A stretch of 21,222 nucleotides of DNA, taken from Saprospiraceae bacterium UBA7328. GTDB taxonomy: Bacteria > Bacteroidota > Bacteroidia > Chitinophagales > Saprospiraceae. Positions 7,565-15,486 of this stretch are shown piece after piece (the stretch's first letter is position 1; each line of letters starts with the position of its first letter). Under the pieces are notes generated by a model. The model had not been told where the DNA came from. It searched no databases and saw only the letters and a list, made by a program, of their open reading frames with translations. The DNA is taken from contig DKPS01000101.1 in NCBI GenBank assembly GCA_002471345.1, positions 16,297-37,518 on the forward strand, in the 5' to 3' direction. Made by a program: the position numbers and the translations under genes.

Positions 7565-9028
7565 TTATAAATATACATGTCTATTTACTCCAGCAGCTTT
7601 TTTGGCTAATCTAACAACCTGGCAGGTATAGCCATATTCATTGTCATACCACAGATAGATGATTGCTGTTTTCCCATCTTCTGAGACAATTGTAGATGGA
7701 GCATCCACCACCGATGTAGTCGTCATTCCTATAGCATTACTTGATACGTATTCAGTAGAGCTAGAATAATGAAGTTGCTCTACTAATTCTCCATGAAGAG
7801 CCATATTTTTAAGAAGTCTGTCTAATTTAAATCTGTTAGTAGATTGGTCAAGAGTCAAGTTAAGAATGGCCATAGATACATTAGGAGTGGGCACTCTAAT
7901 GGCATTTCCACTTAATTTGCCAGCTAATTCTGGTATTACTTTGCTTACCGCACTCGCTGCACCTGTAGAAGTCAGCACCATATTTATAGGAGCACCTCTT
8001 CCTCTTCTTTCTTTTTTGTGAAAATTGTCTAATAGGTTCTGGTCATTGGTATAAGCATGGATGGTCTCTACATGTCCATTAAGAATACCATATTCATTTT
8101 GAAGAACACTGAGTACTGGTACTATAGCATTAGTAGTACATGATGCAGCACTGAGAATTTTCTCTTTAGAATAGTCAAATTTATTATGATTTACACCATA
8201 GACTATATTAGGTACTTTCCCTTTACCTGGCGCTGTAAGTAATACAGAATCTACACCTGGTCTTAGGTGTTGCGAAAGTTCATTATCATCTCTCCAAACT
8301 CCCGTATTATCAATAATCATGGCATTGTGGATGCCAAACTTTATATAATCTATTTCTGAAGGAGACGTGGCATATATCAAATGAACCACATTGCCATTTA
8401 TAGTTAAAGACTTTCCGTCCGAGGCTACGATTATCTGACCACTGAAGTCACCATGCACTGAATCTGATGACAACAAGGCTGCTCTTTTTTTAGCTTCTTT
8501 ATAGGTGTCAGAAAGCTTTGGCCTAATTACTATGGCTTTTAGTATTAGTTGATTGCCTTGGCCAGTGGATTCAATAATACGTCTTGCCACAAGTCGACCT
8601 ATTCTTCCAAACCCGTAAAGTATAATGTCTTTAGCACCTTCATTCTTAGGGGCTTTTCCTATAGCATGCTGTAATTCTTCATTTACAAATGAATCAAGAT
8701 TATTACTGCGGTTATGATCTAACCACCTCAATCCCATTTTTCCAATATCTACTTTGCATGGAGAAAGGTTTGCAATTGAATTGATTACTGTGGCAATATC
8801 TAAACTTAACTCTATGTCCAGGGGCGAATCACAGTAATTGAGTGCTTTGTCGTGAAGATGAATTAGTTGACTTGGTGCTGTGTCATAAATGTCATTTCTA
8901 AACAATACCAGATCTACTGATTTATTAAATTTCAAAAATGCAGTTTCTTGAAGAAGCTGCATTGCTTTTTTTTCTTTGTCTTGCCAGGCTTGAAGAAGAG
9001 AGCCTGGAGATTTTACCTTTTGAGTCAT
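7565..9028 (-). CDS. gap: Long-form glyceraldehyde-3-phosphate dehydrogenase
   Basis: The enzyme interconverts glyceraldehyde-3-phosphate and 1,3-bisphosphoglycerate in glycolysis/gluconeogenesis. At 487 residues it is about 150 longer than standard GAPDH (~335). A helical N-terminal extension of about 135 residues precedes the Rossmann motif GFGRIGR (139-145). The catalytic cysteine is C297 in SAASCTTNAI and the catalytic histidine is H324 in HAYTNDQ. The phosphate-site segment RRGRGAPINMVLTSTGAA (341-358) and C-terminal WYDNEYGYTCQVV are intact. The usual Asn-Asp after the second strand, which selects NAD, is replaced by Ile-Arg (AIVIRPKLS, R169), with an insertion of about six residues before DSVHG. 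This hints at NADP use and possibly an anabolic role. A TAAATTTG -7 promoter box lies about 55 bp upstream of the start. Confidence 0.93.
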   Translation of the reverse strand: MTQKVKSPGSLLQAWQDKEKKAMQLLQETAFLKFNKSVDLVLFRNDIYDTAPSQLIHLHDKALNYCDSPLDIELSLDIATVINSIANLSPCKVDIGKMGLRWLDHNRSNNLDSFVNEELQHAIGKAPKNEGAKDIILYGFGRIGRLVARRIIESTGQGNQLILKAIVIRPKLSDTYKEAKKRAALLSSDSVHGDFSGQIIVASDGKSLTINGNVVHLIYATSPSEIDYIKFGIHNAMIIDNTGVWRDDNELSQHLRPGVDSVLLTAPGKGKVPNIVYGVNHNKFDYSKEKILSAASCTTNAIVPVLSVLQNEYGILNGHVETIHAYTNDQNLLDNFHKKERRGRGAPINMVLTSTGAASAVSKVIPELAGKLSGNAIRVPTPNVSMAILNLTLDQSTNRFKLDRLLKNMALHGELVEQLHYSSSTEYVSSNAIGMTTTSVVDAPSTIVSEDGKTAIIYLWYDNEYGYTCQVVRLAKKAAGVNRHVYL

Positions 9029-9082
9029 AAGAGATGCGATTTAAAACAATGAAAAATGAAGATAATTTACTGTTAAAAAACG

Positions 9083-9090
9083 CAAATTTA
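9083..9090 (-). promoter_or_regulatory. Bacteroidota-type -7 promoter box for the GAPDH gene
   Basis: On the minus strand this reads TAAATTTG, a perfect match to the TAnnTTTG -7 element of the primary Bacteroidota sigma factor, about 55 bp before the GAPDH start. The expected TTTG -33 element, 19-21 bp further upstream, is poor (only GTTA/AGTT is present), so the promoter assignment is tentative. The rest of the 197-bp interval to the lipoprotein stop holds no other feature I can defend. Confidence 0.4.
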
Positions 9091-9225
9091 GTAAAGTGTT
9101 TGAAATGTGCTAACTGGGTCGGAGACTATTTGAAAATTGTATTCAAAAGTTTTCTTGCGTCAATAAGTTTTCTGAAAGACTCCTTTAGAAAAATGATGAA
9201 TTTCACAAAAAAGAGTTATGAGATA

Positions 9226-10203
9226 TTATAACATCAATTCGCTTACTCTAATGTTCCTGAAATGATCAATTGAGCCTCGATCTATAGATTGAAATGTACC
9301 AATAACCTGTCTATTGTAGTCAAACCAATAAATGAAATTTTGATTAATAAACACATAGCATACATTGTCTATCTGTCTGACAGTCAACTCGTTGTATTCG
9401 TCATTGATGAGCTCGTCTACATCGTCTTTAAAAAAAATGGTTCCGAATTGATCTTGCCCAGAGGTTATTATAAATTGATTCTCTCTACTATAGCCCATGC
9501 GCCATGACTTTTCATTATTGTCTTGTCCCCAACTTATTCCAATGAACTCTTCAGTTTCAAAATTATTTATCTCTAATTCTATCTCCCAATTGGCACCAGA
9601 TGGTAAAAATAGTCTCTCTTTAAAGGAGATGGAATCTGGGATTTTTTCATAGATGACATGTTTTTGGGTATCATTTATAAAATCATAGCTCTGTGTGATA
9701 TTTACCCAATCGGGGACAGGAGTGTTTGTATTAAAAATTTCGTCAACATAATAATCTCTTCTTCGTCCAGAATTATTGACAGTAACTGGTCTATCATCAA
9801 TAAATGGATCTCCTCTCATACGACTTTTCCACTCTCCATTTGGGAGTAATGTATTCAAATGTGAACGATCTAGATGACAGTGACCCAATTCATGAAAAAT
9901 CAACCCTTCTTTCTCAGGAGGCGCCATACCGTTCCAGTCGGAGCGATCTATTTCTATTCTGAATTGACCTAAAAAACATACACCTGCTGATTCTTCATCT
10001 TCTACAGGTCTGAATTGAATGGATAGACCGGTCTCACTAAAATCAGCCTTAACTCCTCTACTTTCTGCCTCTTGGATATAACTTTCTAAAAATGGTTTGA
10101 AATCTGCCCTAACATCAATTAGAGGTCCCTCTTCGTCTTTGGTGCACATTGTAAACAGGGCACCAAGGAATAATATACCAACAAGTATTTGCAAATTTTT
10201 CAT
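9226..10203 (-). CDS. Predicted lipoprotein with HExxH metallopeptidase motif
   Basis: This 325-residue exported protein begins MKNLQILVGILFLGALFTMC, a lipoprotein-type signal with C20 as the likely lipidated cysteine, although FTMC is a loose lipobox. The zinc-peptidase-like motif is HELGHCHLDRSH (H104, E105, H108, with H110 and H115 as further candidate ligands). Spacing differs by one from the metzincin HExxHxxGxxH. A candidate Met-turn (SRMRG, M129) and a YYVDEIFN segment (151-158) follow, as in small Bacteroidota HELGH-type lipoproteins that I recall. Residues about 190-325 (ANWEIELEINNF, FIGISWGQD, YNELTVRQIDNVCYVFIN, IDHFRNIRVSEL) read like a concanavalin/LamG-type beta-sandwich, so this may be a surface protease with a binding domain. 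The substrate is unknown. It is divergent from the small secreted gene at 10448. Confidence 0.75.
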   Translation of the reverse strand: MKNLQILVGILFLGALFTMCTKDEEGPLIDVRADFKPFLESYIQEAESRGVKADFSETGLSIQFRPVEDEESAGVCFLGQFRIEIDRSDWNGMAPPEKEGLIFHELGHCHLDRSHLNTLLPNGEWKSRMRGDPFIDDRPVTVNNSGRRRDYYVDEIFNTNTPVPDWVNITQSYDFINDTQKHVIYEKIPDSISFKERLFLPSGANWEIELEINNFETEEFIGISWGQDNNEKSWRMGYSRENQFIITSGQDQFGTIFFKDDVDELINDEYNELTVRQIDNVCYVFINQNFIYWFDYNRQVIGTFQSIDRGSIDHFRNIRVSELML

Positions 10204-10273
10204 TCTGGAAGTTAATCCATTTCTAAATCACAATATAAAAATAAGGCATCCAATATTGATTTAAACTGATTAA

Positions 10274-10333
10274 CAAAGAAGATTATAGGTCTTGTCTCAA
10301 TAATTACTTTTTTTTATTAAAAATACTTCTTTG
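10274..10333. repeat. Inverted repeat CAAAGAAG/CTTCTTTG in a divergent promoter region
   Basis: CAAAGAAG (10274-10281) and CTTCTTTG (10326-10333) are perfect 8-bp inverted copies separated by 44 bp, lying between the two divergent genes. Each copy reads CTTCTTTG outward toward its own gene, with TA a few bases before it. They could be symmetric regulator or promoter elements, but short AT-rich matches of this size can arise by chance. Confidence 0.3.
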
Positions 10334-10447
10334 AAGAATGTAAGAATCTGTATCGCTGTGCGTTATGTACATGACCTTCCCCCAAATAATCAAAAGATAG
10401 ATCCAGAACATCACCTTGGATTCTTTTTACTAAACCCAATTTCAGTC

Positions 10448-10855
10448 ATGAACAGATTCATGTATTTTAGTTTAGCGTTTGTTTTTTCAACATCCTCCTA
10501 TGGGCAGGAATTAGAGTATCCTTCATTGTATACTTCTCTAAATCTACCTCAATATGGTAATGCATCTATAATTGAGCTGGGGAGATCATCAGGAAGTTTG
10601 AAAGATGGGGTTCGAATATTTCTTGAATCAACTGATGAATACAGCACTTTGAGGTCATTTTACGAAAGCGAAATGGCAAGCCTCGAATGGACTTTAAAAG
10701 AATCCATAGCTGTAAAGAAAATGAGAGAGAGGGGTAAGCTAGATATGATTCCTTTCTCTGCAGTTTTCGAAAAGGAGAATTTGATTTATCAGATATTCAG
10801 TAGTAGAGTAAATGGACTCACTAAGCTGAATATTTCCCTTGTAGAAAAGAATTGA
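10448..10855 (+). CDS. Small secreted protein of unknown function
   Basis: I do not recognise a named family. From the ATG at 10448 it encodes 135 residues beginning with a signal peptide, MNRFMYFSLAFVFSTSSYG, with cleavage before Q. The open frame extends upstream to a TTG at 10331, but those 39 codons precede a perfectly placed signal sequence and look non-coding, so I chose 10448. The mature protein shows a YPSLYTSLNLPQYGNASIIE segment and later STLRSFYESEMASLEWTLKES. This pattern (LP-x-aliphatic ... x-FY-x4-L-x-W) recurs in small periplasmic or secreted proteins with a DUF-like alpha/beta fold. It ends with no gap against the convergent DinB gene (its TGA is followed directly by the other gene's stop). 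Confidence 0.7.
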   Translation: MNRFMYFSLAFVFSTSSYGQELEYPSLYTSLNLPQYGNASIIELGRSSGSLKDGVRIFLESTDEYSTLRSFYESEMASLEWTLKESIAVKKMRERGKLDMIPFSAVFEKENLIYQIFSSRVNGLTKLNISLVEKN

Positions 10856-11377
10856 TTAAAGTCTATTGGAAGAATTTCCTTCAGCATTTTCTCTCCAATA
10901 GAATAGTATATCAGTACTTGGAATATCATCTTTCCACTCTAATTGTCTGGCCATTGTGATCAATTGACCTCTATGGTATGTCGAGTGATTCATGCAGTGA
11001 TGGATCATTGTTTTAGGTTGCATCTCCCAGGAAGTGCCATCCCAAGTATTGTACTTGAGAGGGCTTTCTAGAAAATATTCATTTTGGTCATTGACAAATA
11101 ATTTGAATTTATTAGAGCATTTAACAAGAGAATCAAATGCTTGAGAAGTTGATTGAAATTCGTCCTTCACACTTTTGTTATAAGTATTGTCTTGCTGCAT
11201 TCTGGACAACCAGCTGCGCTCTGCACTTAAGATATGTAAGACAGTTTTTCGTATTGATGGAAAACTATTTTCAATAAATGAAGAAAGCTGTTCCTCTGGT
11301 TTGTTTTGGAAGAAGTCTGCTAATTTTTGATTAGCCCAGATGTTATATTGACAATAGAAACTGAGAAACTCTTTCAT
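10856..11377 (-). CDS. DinB-family metal-dependent protein
   Basis: This 173-residue four-helix protein of the DinB/YfiT superfamily is cytosolic. Members bind a divalent metal with three histidines. Here the triad is H48 (TVLHILSAERSW), H131 and H135 (MNHSTYHRGQLITMARQL), the standard spacing. The YNIWANQKLADFF start (11-23) is a family signature. Many members are thiol-dependent transferases (bacillithiol or mycothiol S-transferases, maleylpyruvate isomerase), but the substrate here is unknown and the dinB name does not imply the DNA polymerase. The gene is tail-to-tail with the small secreted gene, with no intervening base. A second DinB gene of the same length lies at 17.7-18.2 kb. Confidence 0.9.
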   Translation of the reverse strand: MKEFLSFYCQYNIWANQKLADFFQNKPEEQLSSFIENSFPSIRKTVLHILSAERSWLSRMQQDNTYNKSVKDEFQSTSQAFDSLVKCSNKFKLFVNDQNEYFLESPLKYNTWDGTSWEMQPKTMIHHCMNHSTYHRGQLITMARQLEWKDDIPSTDILFYWRENAEGNSSNRL

Positions 11378-11433
11378 GTATCAGCTTTTAGCTTAAAATT
11401 GCGAATACAAGATAGGAATCTTCTAGGTTAAAT

Positions 11434-12081
11434 CTACGCCGTAAGTTTATGAGCAATAGCCTTTTTTACTAATCCTGCTGTATTTCTTGCATTGAGTTTA
11501 GAGAGCAGACTGCTTCTATGCGCTTCCACCGTTTTAAGACTAATGAAAAGTGTATTTGCTATCTCTTGATTAGTGTTTTCCTCTAAAATTAAATCTAAAA
11601 CTTCCTTTTCTCTACGCGTGATCTTAGGAGCTTGAACTTCCTGTTCTTTAGGTTTTTTACTGCTATCCATTAGACTGTTCATAATAGTATTGGTGATACT
11701 TTGACTAAAATATGTTCTGCCAGTAGCTATTGTTCTGATGGCAGTGATGAGTTCTTTCCGACCAGTGTTTTTGAGAATGTATCCAAGAGCACCACTTTTT
11801 AATACTTCCGTGATGTAACTCTCTTCATCATGCATAGAAAGGACTAGTATCTTCAGATCTTCCTTCATTTTAAGGATTCTCTTAGAGATTTCAATTCCCG
11901 TAATATCCGGAAGGTTGATATCTAGAAGGATAACATCTACGCTCTCTAAAAGAGTCATATTAAAGACATCTTTTCCTTCATAGCATTTGTGCACGATTTT
12001 AATGTCTTCTTCTCGGGCTAGAATCGACTCTAAGCCTTCTACAAACATCTTGTGGTCGTCTACGATTAATATCTTGATCAT
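11434..12081 (-). CDS. NarL/FixJ-type response regulator
   Basis: This is a two-component response regulator of 215 residues. The receiver domain begins IKILIVDDHKMFVEG, with acidic D8/D9 and phospho-acceptor D54 in VILLDINLPDITG. The switch Thr/Ser is in LVLSMHDEES and the conserved lysine in GYILKNTG. The C-terminal LuxR-type helix-turn-helix starts ITRREKEVLDLILEENTNQ and continues EIANTLFISLKTVEAHRSSLLSKL. It is divergent from the TPR sensor kinase gene (start-to-start 218 bp), its likely partner. The intergenic region carries a near-perfect direct repeat that could be an autoregulatory site. Confidence 0.93.
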   Translation of the reverse strand: MIKILIVDDHKMFVEGLESILAREEDIKIVHKCYEGKDVFNMTLLESVDVILLDINLPDITGIEISKRILKMKEDLKILVLSMHDEESYITEVLKSGALGYILKNTGRKELITAIRTIATGRTYFSQSITNTIMNSLMDSSKKPKEQEVQAPKITRREKEVLDLILEENTNQEIANTLFISLKTVEAHRSSLLSKLNARNTAGLVKKAIAHKLTA

Positions 12082-12299
12082 GATTTTCAGTTATTAGCCC
12101 CAAATTATATCCACATATCAATTGTAATTGATGTAGATCTTCGGATTTTTAAAATTCGTTCATAGGATTGGCCGCATATCACTTGTTCTAAGCAATGATT
12201 GGCGCATATTAATACGAAAGTATACACACTTGTATTATAATAAACTAGGGTTTCTACTAATTACTTAACGGATGATATAAAAGACATTAGCAGGTCGAT
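12082..12299. promoter_or_regulatory. Divergent regulatory region of the two-component pair with direct repeat
   Basis: The region separates the regulator and kinase starts. It contains GATTGGCCGCATAT (12166-12179) and GATTGGCGCATAT (12197-12209), identical except for one extra C and spaced 31 bp start to start, about three helical turns. CACTTGT also occurs twice (12180-12186 and 12227-12233). Near-identical repeats at helical phasing fit an operator for a LuxR/NarL-type regulator. Which gene is controlled is inference. Confidence 0.4.
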
Positions 12300-14066
12300 A
12301 TGGTTTTACTCGTAGCATTCTTATTGTGGTGGTTCCCTCAAAATGAAGCGGATCTTACTATTCTCAATACTCCTAATCAGAATTTGGAGGAATTGGATAA
12401 AGAAATCAGGGCTTATAGGACAAACAGCGATTTCATTTCTTTGGCTAAGGCTTATTATCAAAGAGCTTTGATTTATAAGACATTACCGCTGAAACGAAAA
12501 GAAGTAGTGGAAGATCTAACTTCTAGTTCTACTTATTTCAAAGTTGAGAAGAACGAGGCTGGTTATCATATGGCTAGATTGGAATTGGCCAATTTTTATA
12601 CCTCTGAAGGCCTTTTTCTAAATGATGCAAAACGACTTTCTGAAGAGGCATTGACCTTTTATAAAGAGAATAGCATTGACTTTCTAGAAATAGAAGCAGC
12701 TACAGCATTAGGGAGAGTATTATTAGCACAGTTTGATTTTGAAGGTGGATTGGATATCGTTTCAGCAGCTCTAGATAAATCTCTTTTACGCCAAAATAAG
12801 AGTCAGGAAATTCAAAATCGTTTATTGCTCTCTCAGTTGTTGGGCAGTATGGGCAAGGTTGAAGAAGCTGTGCAAATTGCCGGGACAGTGGTCAAATTAG
12901 AAAAAAAGCTCGATCAAGTAAAGTATTCGGCGGAAGCCCTAATGGACATGGGTTACTATTACTTTCGAGATGATAATTATGACCTAGCTATCTCTAAACT
13001 CAAAGAAGCTGAACTTATACCCAATATTCCTTATAGAATAGAAATTAGGGTCTCAGAGATTCTTTCGAAGTGCTATGAAGAGAGTGAAAAAGAACAGCAA
13101 GCTTTATTCTATCTGAAAAAGGCTGATGCCTTAAAAGAAGCTCAAAGAGATAGCGAAAAATTTGCTATTTCTAATCAGCTTGCATTAGAATATCAAGCCC
13201 AAGAGAAAGAGAAAGCAATTGAGAATCTTGAAACTGAAAATGAAGAAGGACTAGCAAAATTGCAACAAAGTAGAAGACTTTTAATCGCTTTGGGAGCACT
13301 ACTATTTGTTGGTATTCTGGCTGTTTACTATATCATCAGATACTATAACCAGAGAGGTAAAACTCGAAGCTTGATCACACAACAAAGAGAAGAGCTAGAC
13401 AGACAGCGGATTATGAAACTGCAAAACGATCTACGTATCCAAAGTCTTGAAGCGATGATGAATGGACAAGAACTAGAACGATCTCGAATAGCAAATGATC
13501 TGCATGATAGCCTAGGAGGGTTACTTTCCACCCTCAAACTTCAATATGATTCGCTACAGTTGGATCATAAAAAACTTACTGCGGATATGTCCTATCAAAA
13601 AATTTATGGATTAATAGATCATGCATGTGGAGAGGTAAGGGATATTTCTAGGAATTTGAAACCTGCTTCTTTAGAAAAAATTGGCCTGTCTGCGGCCCTT
13701 AATGATTTGATCAATCGCTATTCAGCAAGTGGAAATCCTGAAATATTTTTACATACAAATAAAATTGACACTGGGCTTTCTAATGAAAAGAAATTGCATG
13801 TATATAGAATTATTCAAGAGCTTCTGAATAATGCAATTAAACACTCTGAAGCCTCAGAACTGGATATCCAACTTAGCCAGCAAAACAAGGAGCTATTTGT
13901 GAAAGTGGAGGATAATGGTAAAGGGTTTGATGAAGAAAAGGTAAAGAAAGGTCTAGGATTAGAAAATATTAAAAGTAGAGTCAATATGCTCAAAGGTGAT
14001 CTTGAATGGGATAGTAGCCCAGATAGAGGTACATCTGTGATGATACATATACCTGTAATGAGATGA
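12300..14066 (+). CDS. TPR-containing sensor histidine kinase (HisKA_3 type)
   Basis: This 588-residue sensor kinase starts with a short hydrophobic segment (MVLLVAFLLWWF). Helical TPR-like repeats follow to about residue 300 (for example LARLELANFYTSEG-like, SAEALMDMGYYYFRDDNYD, ILSKCYEESEKEQQALFYL), then a transmembrane helix (RRLLIALGALLFVGILAVYY, about 325-344), a coiled-coil linker, and a HisKA_3 phospho-acceptor box, RIANDLHDSLGG, with H402. The ATPase domain carries the N box (ELLNNAIKHSEASEL), the G1 box (DNGKGFD) and the GLGLENIKSRV segment. The arrangement (periplasmic TPR region, one helix, NarL-type kinase) is common in Bacteroidota; the signal is unknown. An in-frame TAG at 12288 rules out a longer start. 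It pairs with the divergent regulator. Confidence 0.92.
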   Translation: MVLLVAFLLWWFPQNEADLTILNTPNQNLEELDKEIRAYRTNSDFISLAKAYYQRALIYKTLPLKRKEVVEDLTSSSTYFKVEKNEAGYHMARLELANFYTSEGLFLNDAKRLSEEALTFYKENSIDFLEIEAATALGRVLLAQFDFEGGLDIVSAALDKSLLRQNKSQEIQNRLLLSQLLGSMGKVEEAVQIAGTVVKLEKKLDQVKYSAEALMDMGYYYFRDDNYDLAISKLKEAELIPNIPYRIEIRVSEILSKCYEESEKEQQALFYLKKADALKEAQRDSEKFAISNQLALEYQAQEKEKAIENLETENEEGLAKLQQSRRLLIALGALLFVGILAVYYIIRYYNQRGKTRSLITQQREELDRQRIMKLQNDLRIQSLEAMMNGQELERSRIANDLHDSLGGLLSTLKLQYDSLQLDHKKLTADMSYQKIYGLIDHACGEVRDISRNLKPASLEKIGLSAALNDLINRYSASGNPEIFLHTNKIDTGLSNEKKLHVYRIIQELLNNAIKHSEASELDIQLSQQNKELFVKVEDNGKGFDEEKVKKGLGLENIKSRVNMLKGDLEWDSSPDRGTSVMIHIPVMR

Positions 14067-14184
14067 TTATTATGAAGTCAGATGTTGGGTTGATAGAAAT
14101 GAATTTTGCTTTTTACACGTTCTATACATCTGCTTCAGTCTTTTCTCAGTTTCTTATATCTTTCCGCACTTTAAAAAAGTAACT

Positions 14185-15462
14185 ATGAACAAAGTTGTAG
14201 TAATAGATGGATGTCGAACTCCTTTCCTCAAGTCAGGGACAAACTATATGGATTTACTGTCGTATCAGTTAGGTGGATTTGCAATAAAGGGATTATTGAA
14301 TAAGACAGGACTCAATGCTGATGCTATAGATAGTGTGATAATGGGAAATGTGATCTCTAATGTCAAAACACCAAATGTGGCAAGGGAAGCTGCCATTGCT
14401 GCCGGAATATCTAATAAGACACCTTGCCGCACTGTGTCCCAGGCATGTATTTCTGCCAATAGAGCAATTGCAGATGGGTGTATGGAGATAATGACCGGTC
14501 AAAGCGATGTTGTAATTGCAGGAGGAATTGATCATACTTCTGATTCTCCTATTCTTTTTCCTCGTAAGATGAGGAAGAAGCTGTTCATGGCTCAGAAACT
14601 AAAAACATTGGGGGATAATTTGAAGTTTGTGTCTTCACTTAGAATCTCTGATTTTGTGCCTGAACGACCGGCAGTTGCAGAATATAGCACGGATAGAGTG
14701 ATGGGCCAGGATTGTGATATCATGGCAGCGAGGTTTCAAATCAGTAGAGAAGAACAGGACAAATTTGCAGTGAGGTCTCATCAATTAGCCGCTAAAGCAC
14801 ATGAAGCAGGGCACTTATCAGAAGAAATGGTAGATGTACATCTACCGCCAAAATTTCTAAATATTGATAAAGACAATGGTGTAAGAGGAGACTCCACAAT
14901 AGAAAAGGTTGCTAGATTAAGACCTGCTTTTGATAAGAAATACGGAACACTTACCGCTGCCAATTCTTCTTTTCTTACCGATGGTGCTTCTGCTGTTTTG
15001 ATTATGTCTGAAACGAAGGCCAAAGAATTGGGATTTAAGCCAAAAGTAGAAATTTTGGAGTTTGCATTTTCAGGCCAGAGTTTGGAAGATGAGTTGCTTT
15101 TAGGACCAGCATACGCGACTTCTATGGTGCTTAAAAAAGCAAATATGACTCTTGCAGAAATGGATGTTATTGAGTTTCATGAGGCATTTGCTGGCCAAAT
15201 ACTGTCTAATTTAAAGGCATTAGCATCTGATGAATTTGCACAGGAAAATTTAGGAAGAGATAAAGCGGTAGGGAAGGTATCAATGGACAAATTTAATCTC
15301 TGGGGCGGTTCTCTTTCTATAGGTCATCCATTTGGAGCTACTGGAGGAAGGTTAGTCACCACTACAGCGAATAGATTAATAAAAGAAAAGGGAAAATATG
15401 GTCTTTTAGCTGCTTGTGCGGCAGGGGCTCATGGACATGCTATGTTGCTTAAGAAGTTGTAA
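14185..15462 (+). CDS. fadI: Acetyl-CoA C-acyltransferase (3-ketoacyl-CoA thiolase)
   Basis: This thiolase of 425 residues carries out the last step of fatty-acid beta-oxidation, cleaving 3-ketoacyl-CoA with CoA to acetyl-CoA and a shortened acyl-CoA. The nucleophile is C88 in VSQACISANRAI. The other catalytic residues are H332 in EFHEAFAGQ, H381 in IGHPFGATGG, and the second cysteine C411 in LAACAAGAHGHAMLL. The length fits FadI. The ATG follows 118 bp of AT-rich intergenic sequence after the sensor-kinase stop. The gene is 24 bp ahead of the fused hydratase/dehydrogenase gene, so they form one operon (trifunctional-type beta-oxidation complex, with the subunits encoded in thiolase-first order). 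No fadR/TetR-type regulator gene is adjacent. Confidence 0.94.
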   Translation: MNKVVVIDGCRTPFLKSGTNYMDLLSYQLGGFAIKGLLNKTGLNADAIDSVIMGNVISNVKTPNVAREAAIAAGISNKTPCRTVSQACISANRAIADGCMEIMTGQSDVVIAGGIDHTSDSPILFPRKMRKKLFMAQKLKTLGDNLKFVSSLRISDFVPERPAVAEYSTDRVMGQDCDIMAARFQISREEQDKFAVRSHQLAAKAHEAGHLSEEMVDVHLPPKFLNIDKDNGVRGDSTIEKVARLRPAFDKKYGTLTAANSSFLTDGASAVLIMSETKAKELGFKPKVEILEFAFSGQSLEDELLLGPAYATSMVLKKANMTLAEMDVIEFHEAFAGQILSNLKALASDEFAQENLGRDKAVGKVSMDKFNLWGGSLSIGHPFGATGGRLVTTTANRLIKEKGKYGLLAACAAGAHGHAMLLKKL

Positions 15463-15486
15463 TCAATAGAAGATAAGAAGTTAGTT

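Noticed and set aside
9034..9231. 65-codon plus-strand open frame between the GAPDH start and the lipoprotein stop
   Set aside because: It covers the promoter region of the GAPDH gene, overlaps the end of the lipoprotein gene, is rich in Lys/Phe/Ser with no domain, and no promoter or ribosome-binding site supports it.
10331..10447. 39-codon upstream extension of the small secreted protein (TTG start)
   Set aside because: The signal peptide starts at the ATG at 10448; the upstream codons look non-coding and overlap the promoter-like inverted repeat.
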